This document shows positions 8,608 to 16,132 of a DNA stretch of 64,000 nt, piece after piece (within the stretch, counting starts at the first letter, position 1; every line of letters begins with the position of its first letter). The stretch is from Aminobacterium sp. MB27-C1. GTDB lineage: Bacteria; Synergistota; Synergistia; Synergistales; Aminobacteriaceae. The translations under genes were made by a program, and so were the position numbers. The DNA lies in contig NZ_CP133089.1 of assembly GCF_030908405.1 (NCBI RefSeq), positions 1,674,001 to 1,738,000 of the forward strand. The letters run 5' to 3'. The notes under the pieces are model-generated. The model saw only the letters and a list, made by a program, of their open reading frames with translations. It searched no databases and was not told where the DNA came from.

Positions 8608-8732
8608 GGGCTTTTTTTGGCCTTCAAAAATAAAATTACCTTTTATCGCAAATCGCTCACTAGTTACGGCAATTCACCTCCAAAGCAACTTTATGTTTTT
8701 TAATTCACCATACGATAAATTAACGAAACATT

Positions 8733-8761
8733 ATATTAGGTCATTTCATTTAACATGTCAA
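8733..8761 (-). promoter_or_regulatory. Sigma-70-type promoter for the amidohydrolase-gltS-ftcD operon
   Basis: On the minus strand TTGACA (8761-8756) and TAATAT (8738-8733) are separated by 17 bp, about 60 bases upstream of the amidohydrolase ribosome site. Confidence 0.7.
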
Positions 8762-8794
8762 TACAATATGTTAGTTTTGAGAGGTAATAGTTTT

Positions 8795-9385
8795 CTATTT
8801 GCCTTCTAAGTCATACCGACCTGCGTATAATTTTCTAGCAATATTAGTGTAGTGCATAATAAATTCGGTTTTAGCTTCAGTATATTTATCTCTATCGTGT
8901 TCGTATTCCTTCTTTAATCTTTCTTTCAATCTCCCATACTTTTCTGCTACATTTGCGTGTGTCAAAAGATAATCACGAAAATATAATTCGTTCCAATCTC
9001 CCAAATATCTGACGTGAAGATGAAATACTCTTTCAGCAAATCCTTTTAATGTGTATCCCTTCATAAACATCATATGTGGAGGTGGATTATCTGGCTGAGG
9101 AACAAAGATATACTCATTATTCTCTAATAAATGAATTAAAAAGTTAGAATCGCATCGTTTTCGTATTTCAAGCAATATATCAATCGTAGGTTTTGCCACT
9201 AAACCTTGAACTGACGTACTGCCTATATGGTTTATTCTCTCTATGTTCTCTTCTTTAACAATACGCATGATATTCAATTTCTCTTCCAAATACCATCGAG
9301 CATACTCGGGGTTGTGTTCTTTTAAAATAATTGGAAACAAAGCCCACAACTCTTCGTTCGACATTGATTTTAAATCTTTCTCCAT
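8795..9385 (-). CDS. GrpB family protein (UPF0157, nucleotidyltransferase fold)
   Basis: This 196-residue protein matches the GrpB/UPF0157 family: the HIGSTSVQGLVAKPTIDIL block near residues 53-71 holds the GS and DxxL pattern of a minimal nucleotidyltransferase, and FHLHVRYLGDWNELYFRDYL is the other conserved block. Relatives are sometimes fused to dephospho-CoA kinase, but the function of free-standing members is not established. GAGGT lies seven bases before ATG 9385. It is transcribed away from the membrane-protein gene at 9556, with a shared 170-base intergenic region. It appears to be monocistronic. Confidence 0.88.
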   Translation of the reverse strand: MEKDLKSMSNEELWALFPIILKEHNPEYARWYLEEKLNIMRIVKEENIERINHIGSTSVQGLVAKPTIDILLEIRKRCDSNFLIHLLENNEYIFVPQPDNPPPHMMFMKGYTLKGFAERVFHLHVRYLGDWNELYFRDYLLTHANVAEKYGRLKERLKKEYEHDRDKYTEAKTEFIMHYTNIARKLYAGRYDLEGK

Positions 9386-9412
9386 TGTTATATACCTCTT
9401 TACTAAAATAGT

Positions 9413-9440
9413 TTGACAATTAATCGGTAGAGCGTAAATA
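9413..9440 (+). promoter_or_regulatory. Possible promoter for the duplicated membrane protein gene
   Basis: TTGACA at 9413-9418 and TAAATA at 9435-9440 are 16 bp apart on the plus strand, about 115 bases before the start codon at 9556. Confidence 0.45.
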
Positions 9441-9555
9441 TTATATTAATAATTATCTTATGCAAATAAAAATACTCCCATTTAAAGCTAAAGAACAAGT
9501 TATACATAGAATGAGTCGAGTAACGTAACCTTAAATTATAAGGAGAATTTGTAAA

Positions 9556-10761
9556 ATGAAAAAAAATAATCTATTGGCAATGGCAGATATCTCCTTCGAT
9601 GTCGTCATTCTGATAATTATCGGGATGGTTATGTTGCTTACTGGAATTTTGCTTTTTCCAGTATCAACAGGAAGACTTCCTTATTATGAAAACGGCCTAT
9701 ACGGTTTGCTTTTGTTCATTTTCGCTTTGCAGATGATCACTCTCGGTAAAACTCCATTCGGAGATATGCGCAGAACAAAATCATTACTTGTTGTTGGCTT
9801 GATCATTGCAGCTATAGGCATTATGACATGTTTTATACCAGACATGTTCAACAATATTCCCCGAATGCTACTTTTTTTCTGCTTCGGCCTTGGCGGTTTC
9901 TTGCTGCTTCTTCAAATGATATTTTCTAAAGACAAACTTCGATCATGGTTAAAATATGGAAAGATATTCCGTTCACTCTCCTTCGCCTGCGCAACTATTT
10001 ACTTACTATCAATGCTAATCGGGATACTCATCTTAAAAAAGGATTTACTAACAACGTCTAAAACAGCAGTAGTAATACTAATTTACGGAATCGCCATTAT
10101 CTACCTTGCAAAAATTCTTCGGAAAATATATCTCAACTATCCAGAGGCTGGGAATTTAAATAACGAAACTAGCATTGACCTTTCTACTGATAAGACAATG
10201 ATTTTACTGACAGGAATCTTCATGGTATTACTCGGGTTTTTATTACTCCCTGTCAATTTCGGTCTACTTCCATTTTCTGGAAGCGCGCAACTGGGATTAT
10301 TGATGATTATCTTTGCGATTCAGATGCTCGCCTTCGGAAACACACCACTAGGGCCATTTCCACGCTCGTGGCTCATGATTTTTCTTGGCCTCCTATTCGC
10401 AGCACTTGGAATTACTTCTTGTATCATTCCTGAAATACTTGTTTCTCCTCTTACTATGCTTGTCGGAGTACTCAACATTCTTGGAGGAGCCATTATGCTC
10501 TGGAAAATATGCGCTCCTATTTTTAAAAAACTAGGAAAATCACAATCTCCTGTCCCTCCAATATTAGTTAGACTTACATTAGCCCAACTCACACTAAATC
10601 TGGTCTCTATTCTTTTTGGTACATCAATGCTTATTGCCCATCTGATTTCAGGATGGGTAATTGGTGTAATTCTCGCAGCAAACGGATTCGTTCTTCTGTA
10701 CCTATTACATATACTGAAACTTATAGACAAAATGCAAAGAGAAATGAATATTACTAACTAA
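9556..10761 (+). CDS. Polytopic membrane protein with internal duplication
   Basis: This 401-residue protein of unknown function is almost wholly hydrophobic, with about ten membrane segments. The N-terminal half (from about residue 19) and the second half (from about 215) carry the same pattern: a segment ending in LLFPV or LLLPV, then GRLPY or GLLPF, then IFALQM or IFAIQM, GKTPFG or GNTPLG, and finally AAIGIMTCFIPD or AALGITSCIIPE. The cysteine and the GxTPxG motif are kept in both copies. A hydrophilic linker lies near 198-213. No transporter or enzyme signature was recognised. It is a single gene with AAGGAG upstream, between two minus-strand genes. Confidence 0.8.
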   Translation: MKKNNLLAMADISFDVVILIIIGMVMLLTGILLFPVSTGRLPYYENGLYGLLLFIFALQMITLGKTPFGDMRRTKSLLVVGLIIAAIGIMTCFIPDMFNNIPRMLLFFCFGLGGFLLLLQMIFSKDKLRSWLKYGKIFRSLSFACATIYLLSMLIGILILKKDLLTTSKTAVVILIYGIAIIYLAKILRKIYLNYPEAGNLNNETSIDLSTDKTMILLTGIFMVLLGFLLLPVNFGLLPFSGSAQLGLLMIIFAIQMLAFGNTPLGPFPRSWLMIFLGLLFAALGITSCIIPEILVSPLTMLVGVLNILGGAIMLWKICAPIFKKLGKSQSPVPPILVRLTLAQLTLNLVSILFGTSMLIAHLISGWVIGVILAANGFVLLYLLHILKLIDKMQREMNITN

Positions 10762-10776
10762 CATTGCTCTCTTTGC

Positions 10777-11583
10777 CTAATAATAGACGCCCTTTGTTTG
10801 ATAATTTTTACGACGTACATTCGCTATTTCACTAGCAATTTTGTCGAATTCTTCTCTGTTTTCCCTATAAAGAGCATCCATATCTCGCATAACTTGAGGA
10901 AAGATAATAACAAGAGACTTTTTTTCAATTTCTTCAAGAATATAATCAACAGCCTCGTCAACACTTATTGCGTCTGGAGGAGGAGCCATACCTCCAAATG
11001 CCGATGTAGCGACATTGCCGGGACAAAAAACGCTGAACTGTAGCCCTTCCGCTTCTAGCTCGTATTTCAAACTCTCAGTCATTGAAATAACTGCACTTTT
11101 ACTTGCTGCATATACAGCTTGATAAGGCACAGGAATACGTCCTGTAATAGAACCCGTGTTTATAATATGTCCAAACCCTTGCTCTCGCATTATAGGAATT
11201 GCTGTATATGTTCCATGAACAATCCCCATTAGATTCAACTCAATTATTGATTTCCAAATGTCAAAAGTTATTTTCTCTGTAGGAAGAGTCATCCCCTTCC
11301 CTGCGTTATTAAACACAAAATCAAGATGCCCATCGAAAGCTCTTGCTGCATTGATAAGTTTTTCAACATCCGCTAGCATAGTCACATCTGTCTTCATCGG
11401 GAAAACTTGCCCATCATAATTTGTGTTTAGACGTTCAGATTCCCTTTCAAGATTTTCTTCGTTCACATCGCCCATAAATACTGCTGTCGCTCCTCGCATA
11501 AGTAGATGCTCCGTTAATCCCAAGCCTATACCCGCGGCAGCTCCAGTTACAACTGCAACCTTACCTTCAAAATATTCACTCAT
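10777..11583 (-). CDS. Short-chain dehydrogenase/reductase (classical SDR)
   Basis: This 268-residue NAD(P)-dependent oxidoreductase has every classical SDR element: TGAAAGIG (13-20) for the cofactor, NNAG (92-95), the catalytic Ser145, Tyr158 and Lys162 of the YxxxK motif, and PGNV after the active site. An Asp at the end of beta-2 (GDV, 39) suggests NAD preference, which is inference. It begins 15 bases downstream of the acetoacetate decarboxylase-like gene, so the two are co-transcribed. It could reduce a ketone or oxidise an alcohol linked to that enzyme. The substrate cannot be named. Confidence 0.92.
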   Translation of the reverse strand: MSEYFEGKVAVVTGAAAGIGLGLTEHLLMRGATAVFMGDVNEENLERESERLNTNYDGQVFPMKTDVTMLADVEKLINAARAFDGHLDFVFNNAGKGMTLPTEKITFDIWKSIIELNLMGIVHGTYTAIPIMREQGFGHIINTGSITGRIPVPYQAVYAASKSAVISMTESLKYELEAEGLQFSVFCPGNVATSAFGGMAPPPDAISVDEAVDYILEEIEKKSLVIIFPQVMRDMDALYRENREEFDKIASEIANVRRKNYQTKGVYY

Positions 11584-11598
11584 AGCAACCCCCCCTTT

Positions 11599-12399
11599 TT
11601 ATGGCAACATTTTAGAGTCGCCTACATTGAGTCTGGATACCCCTTTTATCATCAAGGAATTTGTGTATTTCACTATTGGTAACGCTGAAAGGGTATCAAT
11701 GATTCTGCTCTGTAGCGGATGTTGCTCTTGGGTAAGCCGAGTCCATTCAATCTTACCCTCACCTTTCCAGACCTGTTTTGCTATCATTTCTTGTGGATAA
11801 AGTGTTGCGTGGCTTAACGTAGCACCTCCTTTACCCAAATTGGGCAAATAACGCCATCCAAAGAGGTTAACCTTAGAATGTTCGTTGACCTTACCAACAT
11901 CCTTTTCGGAAACTTCTTCTCCTCTTACAAAATTAAGTTTTATGAAATTACAACTTTCATAGCTCGCTGCAGTGTACCAATGATCTTTAATATGTCTTTC
12001 AAACGCAATGTCTGCAAAAAGTTTGGGCATGCCATCCTCTTCTCGTCCCCCAATAATAGGACACGCCTTGTTCTCCCATATGACAAATACATATTCACCA
12101 GCTAATCCATCAGAATTTCCAACATATTCAACTGGAGCGCTAAGCTGTATGAGCCGATACTCGCCACCTGACATCCAATCAACATCTCGACAGTTTGCAT
12201 ATTGAACGTTTACTAAGGGCTGAAGAAGATTAAAATCTTCAGGAATGAGTTCCAACAAGGGCTCTTGTTCTGTTTCAAACTGAATGCTAATACACCTCAT
12301 ATCTCCATACTCTGTCCGTACCGGGTAAAAGGGGTATCCCCAAAAATGTACCGGCATTTTATAAACAAAGTCTTCTCGGAATTTAAATTTTCCTCTCAA
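11599..12399 (-). CDS. Acetoacetate decarboxylase family protein
   Basis: This 266-residue protein belongs to the ADC family, which decarboxylates beta-keto acids through a Schiff base. The segment GGREEDGMPKLFAD contains the family lysine (about residue 126), and the Glu of GGEYRLI (about 80) matches the second active-site residue. I place the start at TTG 12399, because GGAGGTGAT sits seven bases upstream; the in-frame TTG at 12417 lies inside that ribosome site. A terminator separates it from porB, and the SDR follows 15 bases later. Many ADC homologues act on substrates other than acetoacetate, so acetone formation is only one possibility. Confidence 0.85.
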   Translation of the reverse strand: MRGKFKFREDFVYKMPVHFWGYPFYPVRTEYGDMRCISIQFETEQEPLLELIPEDFNLLQPLVNVQYANCRDVDWMSGGEYRLIQLSAPVEYVGNSDGLAGEYVFVIWENKACPIIGGREEDGMPKLFADIAFERHIKDHWYTAASYESCNFIKLNFVRGEEVSEKDVGKVNEHSKVNLFGWRYLPNLGKGGATLSHATLYPQEMIAKQVWKGEGKIEWTRLTQEQHPLQSRIIDTLSALPIVKYTNSLMIKGVSRLNVGDSKMLP

Positions 12400-12419
12400 A
12401 ATATCACCTCCAGCCAAAA

Positions 12420-12445
12420 GGAAAAGCCGACTTTAAAAAGTCGGC
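12420..12445 (-). terminator. Terminator after porB
   Basis: GCCGACTTT pairs with AAAGTCGGC (12426-12445) and is followed on the minus strand by TTTTCCTTTT. It lies between porB and the ADC-like gene, so those last two genes depend on readthrough or their own promoter. Confidence 0.8.
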
Positions 12446-12452
12446 CTTTTCG

Positions 12453-13397
12453 TTACTCCTGCGGTATCCAAGTCTCTTTACAACGATCTAGTATGTAGTT
12501 CCAATCTATCTCTATATCTGCCTGAGCTTGCTCTAAAAGAGCCTTGGATTTCTCCCCTTTGAAAAGGTGAGAATAACGTCCCTGGGGTTTCAAAAACTCT
12601 TCAATAGGCACACGTTTTTTAGGCTTATACGAAAGTTTCCATTCCCCGTCTATAACTTCATATATAGGCCAAAAACGGGTTTCAGCAGCCTTCTTACAAA
12701 TATCTCCCTGCAACGCCGGATCAATTCTCCAGAAAAGAACACAGGGAACAAGAATATTAACGAAAGCTGGGCCGGGCGTTTCTATGGCTCTTTTGACCTT
12801 AGTGGCAACGTCTATGTGATTAAAGAGAGTTGTCTGAGCCACATAGGGAATATGATGGGCAGCAGCAATACTTGTAAGATCTTTAGGTTTCTGTAGTTTT
12901 CCGGGAATAACGCTGCCAGCAGGAGAAGTAGTTGCATTAGCTCCACGAGGAGTAGCACTACTTCGTTGCGCCCCCGTATTCATATATCCCTGGTTGTTAT
13001 AACAAATATAGGTAAAATCATGTCCTCTTTCCAAAGCCCCGGAAAGAGACTGCAAACCTATATCGTACGTTCCACCATCGCCTCCGAAGGCAACAATTTT
13101 AATCTTTTTATCTATCTTCCCTCTTTTTCTTAAAGCCTGATAGGCTGCCTCAACACCGGAAGCTCCCGCTCCAGCATTTTCAAAGGCCGTATGAATCCAT
13201 GGCACACGCCAAGCACTGAAGGGATATACAGTTGTAGAAACCTCAAGGCAACCTGTTGCATTGATTATGACAAGAGGGGAATCTACGCCCATGAGTCCCT
13301 GATGTACGGCCGTCGGGGCGCCACATCCAGGGCACATGCGGTGTCCTTGCGTCATAGGGCTTTTTTTATGAACAACATCGCTGATTTTTATACTCAT
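12453..13397 (-). CDS. porB: 2-oxoacid:ferredoxin oxidoreductase beta subunit
   Basis: This is the thiamine pyrophosphate-binding subunit of a pyruvate-type oxidoreductase, which makes acyl-CoA, CO2 and reduced ferredoxin. Near the N-terminus is CPGCG, then ATGC, and a further Cys in the VPCVLF segment; these hold a [4Fe-4S] cluster. The TPP motif runs from GGDGG to NNQGYMNTG. The start is ATG 13397, with GGGGG nine bases upstream; an in-frame ATG at 13406 abuts that site and would add three residues. It is the last gene of porG-porD-porA-porB and overlaps nothing, with a terminator behind it. Pyruvate is the likeliest substrate; branched-chain oxoacids are possible. Confidence 0.93.
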   Translation of the reverse strand: MSIKISDVVHKKSPMTQGHRMCPGCGAPTAVHQGLMGVDSPLVIINATGCLEVSTTVYPFSAWRVPWIHTAFENAGAGASGVEAAYQALRKRGKIDKKIKIVAFGGDGGTYDIGLQSLSGALERGHDFTYICYNNQGYMNTGAQRSSATPRGANATTSPAGSVIPGKLQKPKDLTSIAAAHHIPYVAQTTLFNHIDVATKVKRAIETPGPAFVNILVPCVLFWRIDPALQGDICKKAAETRFWPIYEVIDGEWKLSYKPKKRVPIEEFLKPQGRYSHLFKGEKSKALLEQAQADIEIDWNYILDRCKETWIPQE

Positions 13398-13410
13398 CTT
13401 CGCCATCCCC

Positions 13411-14577
13411 CTATTCTAGAAGGCCGATATAGTGCTCTTCATGCGAAATCTTGCCATTGATGAGGTCCATGAAGATTCCTTCTGCATACTGCGGGAAGAA
13501 ATCTCTTCCCCCAAGACCATAAATGCAGCTATTGACAGGAACCAAGTCCCCGGCAGCATAGAGGGCACTTCTTACTTCTGCAACGAGAGGCGCGGTTCCG
13601 CCAATGCTTAAACATCTATCTAAAACAGCAATAGCCTTTTTCCCTTTAAGAACAGCAGCTATCGCTTCAGCAGGGAAGGGACGGAACATACGAACGCGAA
13701 GACAACCGACCTTATGCCCCTTATTTCTCATCTCATCAACCACATCTTTGACAGCTCCTGACGCTGAAGACATAACAACAATAACAAAATCAGCATCTTC
13801 AGTTTTGTAACAATCGATCATGGGATAATATCGACCTGATATAGACTCGAATTCTTTCGCTATCTTGTCATAAAGAGCGAGGGCCTTTTTATGTGCTTCG
13901 ATCTGCTGACGTTTAATTTCAAAGTAATACTCAGACATAGCGAAGGATCCATATGTTACGGGATTTTCGACATCAAGCAGAGGATTGATAGGATTTCTTT
14001 CTCCCACGAAATTTTTCACAACATCATCGTCAAGGAACTCTACAGGTTCAAAACCATGGCTTGTAATAAAGCCGTCCTGACAAACAAATACGGGGGTGAG
14101 AATATCCTTGTTCTCGCTGAGCCGTATCGCCATAATGGCAGAATCATAGACTTCCTGGGCATCTTCACAATATAGATGTATCCAGCCATAATCTCGCTGG
14201 GACATACTATCACTGTGATCACAGTGAATATTTATGGGTGCCCCTACACTTCTGTTTACTAGACCAAAAACAATGGGTGTTCTGAAACAGCCTGCGATAG
14301 GAAAAACCTCATGCATAAGTGCTACTCCATTTGCACTTGAAGCAGTCATAACACGGGCTCCAGCAGCTGAGGCTGTTACGCAGGCTGTTATGGCAGAATG
14401 CTCACTTTCCACCGTAACGAAATTTGTATCGACCTCACCGTTTGCAACAAATTCTGCAAACTTCATAATTATGTCTGTCGATGGAGTTATGGGGTAAGCT
14501 GCGACTACGTCTGGATTTATCTGACGCATCGCTTCAGCAAAAGCCCAATTTCCTGATGTAATCTCTTTACGTGGCAT
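13411..14577 (-). CDS. porA: 2-oxoacid:ferredoxin oxidoreductase alpha subunit
   Basis: This 388-residue subunit carries the pyrimidine-binding side of the TPP site and the central domain of the oxidoreductase. AAYPITPST near residue 25, the FVTVESEHSAI segment with the catalytic-site Glu, and the TASSANGVALMHE segment are diagnostic of PorA. The later QRDYGWIHLYCEDAQEVYD stretch matches pyruvate enzymes more than 2-oxoglutarate ones. It sits 16 bases after porD and ends 14 bases before the porB ATG. The complex is soluble and cytoplasmic and is central to fermenting amino acids that yield pyruvate or other oxoacids. Confidence 0.94.
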   Translation of the reverse strand: MPRKEITSGNWAFAEAMRQINPDVVAAYPITPSTDIIMKFAEFVANGEVDTNFVTVESEHSAITACVTASAAGARVMTASSANGVALMHEVFPIAGCFRTPIVFGLVNRSVGAPINIHCDHSDSMSQRDYGWIHLYCEDAQEVYDSAIMAIRLSENKDILTPVFVCQDGFITSHGFEPVEFLDDDVVKNFVGERNPINPLLDVENPVTYGSFAMSEYYFEIKRQQIEAHKKALALYDKIAKEFESISGRYYPMIDCYKTEDADFVIVVMSSASGAVKDVVDEMRNKGHKVGCLRVRMFRPFPAEAIAAVLKGKKAIAVLDRCLSIGGTAPLVAEVRSALYAAGDLVPVNSCIYGLGGRDFFPQYAEGIFMDLINGKISHEEHYIGLLE

Positions 14578-14593
14578 CTTTTTCCGCCCCCTT

Positions 14594-14920
14594 CTACGCG
14601 AAATCTGATTCAGGCCGCATCTCTATCGCCTTTTTGGGGCATACTTGGGCGCATATTCCACAGCCTTTACAATAGAAGTAGTCGATACCCGTTACCTTTC
14701 CGTTCTCATCGGTTGTAATTGAACGATCCGGGCACTGAACCCAACAAAGCATGCAAGAAATACACTCTTCTCCATTCCATACCGGACGAATGCTTCGCCA
14801 TTGGCCTGTTTCAACATTCTCAGCCGAAGCCCCGTAAGTAATTCCTCCCATAGGAACATCCTGCCATCTTTTAGGCTTGCCCATGTCTTTCATTTCTTTC
14901 CAATTTTTGCACGTACTCAT
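14594..14920 (-). CDS. porD: 2-oxoacid:ferredoxin oxidoreductase delta subunit (2x[4Fe-4S])
   Basis: This 108-residue ferredoxin-like subunit passes electrons from the TPP subunits to free ferredoxin. It has two clusters of cysteines, CISCMLCWVQCP and CKGCGICAQVCP, each able to hold a [4Fe-4S] centre. The N-terminal 50 residues, with the PVWNGEEC lead-in, match PorD proteins. Its ATG overlaps the porG stop (ATGA), so translation is coupled. All eight ligands are present. Confidence 0.94.
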   Translation of the reverse strand: MSTCKNWKEMKDMGKPKRWQDVPMGGITYGASAENVETGQWRSIRPVWNGEECISCMLCWVQCPDRSITTDENGKVTGIDYFYCKGCGICAQVCPKKAIEMRPESDFA

Positions 14921-15489
14921 CCGATTTGTACCTCCTCATAGCCCCTCTTAATGGCCCTGAGATTGGCGGCCAGCACCTTTTCAGGTAGCTTTGCCATCTT
15001 ATGAGAGAAGTGGTCAACAAATGCCTGAATGGGAACCTCTGTAAAAATATGAGCAAAAGTTCCGAGCATAGGAGCGTTGGGGCGATTCTGGCCAAATTCC
15101 TCCAGTGTGATTTTTGTCGCATCAATTGTTATAACCTTGACTGCATCTGGAAGGCCGAGTTTTTCCTTAATATCGGCAGGTGACATGGGAGTATTGATAA
15201 GATAAACCGTATTGTCATCGCATCCCTCGGTTGGACGAGCAGCATCGAGCAAAGTGGGGTCTATGACTGCAACTACATTGGGATTCTGAACTCCACAGCG
15301 TTTGCGGATTGGTTGATCAGAAACCCTGTTGTAGGCCTTCATAGGCGCTCCCTGACGTTCTGCACCGTACTCGGGGAAAGACTGGACGAATTTCCCGGCT
15401 CCAAACAATACCTCAGAAAGTATTGCTGAACCCGATTTGGCTCCCTGGCCTCCTCGTCCATGCCACCTGATTTCAATGGCGAGAGGCAT
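14917..15489 (-). CDS. porG: 2-oxoacid:ferredoxin oxidoreductase gamma subunit
   Basis: This 190-residue subunit has the family start IEIRWHGRGGQGAKSG (the GRGGQG loop) and GAPMKAYNRVSDQPI, and it helps bind CoA and assemble the complex. I place the start at ATG 15489 with AAGGAG about 11 bases upstream; the longer frame from 15555 adds residues that do not look like the family. It is the first gene of the por operon and overlaps porD by four bases. A promoter-like pair lies about 150 bases upstream. Confidence 0.92.
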   Translation of the reverse strand: MPLAIEIRWHGRGGQGAKSGSAILSEVLFGAGKFVQSFPEYGAERQGAPMKAYNRVSDQPIRKRCGVQNPNVVAVIDPTLLDAARPTEGCDDNTVYLINTPMSPADIKEKLGLPDAVKVITIDATKITLEEFGQNRPNAPMLGTFAHIFTEVPIQAFVDHFSHKMAKLPEKVLAANLRAIKRGYEEVQIG

Positions 15490-15635
15490 TACTACATCAA
15501 CTCCTTTCAAATTTGGTGAAATCGGAGTACATGTAAAAAGCAGTCTTATGAGCAACGCCAGATCATCGAAAAGTAAATTCAGAAGTAGGACAGCGCATCG
15601 GGAAAACTAGATCACATTAAAAAGCTAACCAATTT

Positions 15636-15664
15636 TTATAAAACTTATTGGAGAATTCTTGCAA
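15636..15664 (-). promoter_or_regulatory. Possible por operon promoter
   Basis: On the minus strand TTGCAA (15664-15659) and TTATAA (15641-15636) are spaced 17 bp. The transcript would have a leader of roughly 140 bases before porG. I recognise no riboswitch in it. Confidence 0.45.
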
Positions 15665-15756
15665 TATCATAGCGTATTTATCCTTTTATATAAAATAGAT
15701 TCTTTTATGCAGAGTGGCATAAACTATGGGGAATATAATCTCTAATGTGGATTAGC

Positions 15757-16120
15757 TCAAAATTGCGTCGTTTTTCTCATCATGTTCTTGGAAATTTTTT
15801 GAGCAATGAAAATCATGTCGTCTTCACTAAAATTTCGATAATGAATTCCCGTTTTCTTGAGGTTTGATCGAACTTTACGTATATTTTCTCTAAAAGATCT
15901 TGCGGCTGAATAGCCCCGAAAACGTATATGTAACAAAAGAGGGGCTGGATTTTTTGACCAAAAAACAACTCCTCGGCGGGGCATATCCTTCCTCTAGCCG
16001 CCTCATAAACCACGGCATATAAAAAGCTGGAATATCAGTCGCTCGACTGGCAGAAAGTAAAATAGGGCAAATAGCTTCTTGAGGCCCTTTTTGTGTCTTG
16101 ATAGTCGTTTTGCTCCACAT
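15757..16120 (-). pseudogene. Degraded DUF1848 family gene
   Basis: Two minus-strand frames together give pieces of a DUF1848 protein, a family with a C-terminal cysteine motif thought to bind an iron-sulfur cluster. From 16120 one frame reads ILLSASRATDIPAFY then WFMRRLEEGYA, the family N-terminus. After a shift near 15985 another frame reads VVFWSKNPAPLLLHI, the next conserved block, and then a helical part ending near a FSEDDMIFIAQKI stretch. The linker between the first two blocks (about 30 residues) and most of the middle and the cysteine-rich end are missing. Intact members have about 300 residues, so this is a decayed remnant. Confidence 0.75.
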
Positions 16121-16132
16121 ATTTTACCTTTT

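Noticed and set aside
15490-15636. A riboswitch in the por leader
   Set aside because: The leader has no repeated stems or known aptamer sequence that I could recognise, only AT-rich DNA.
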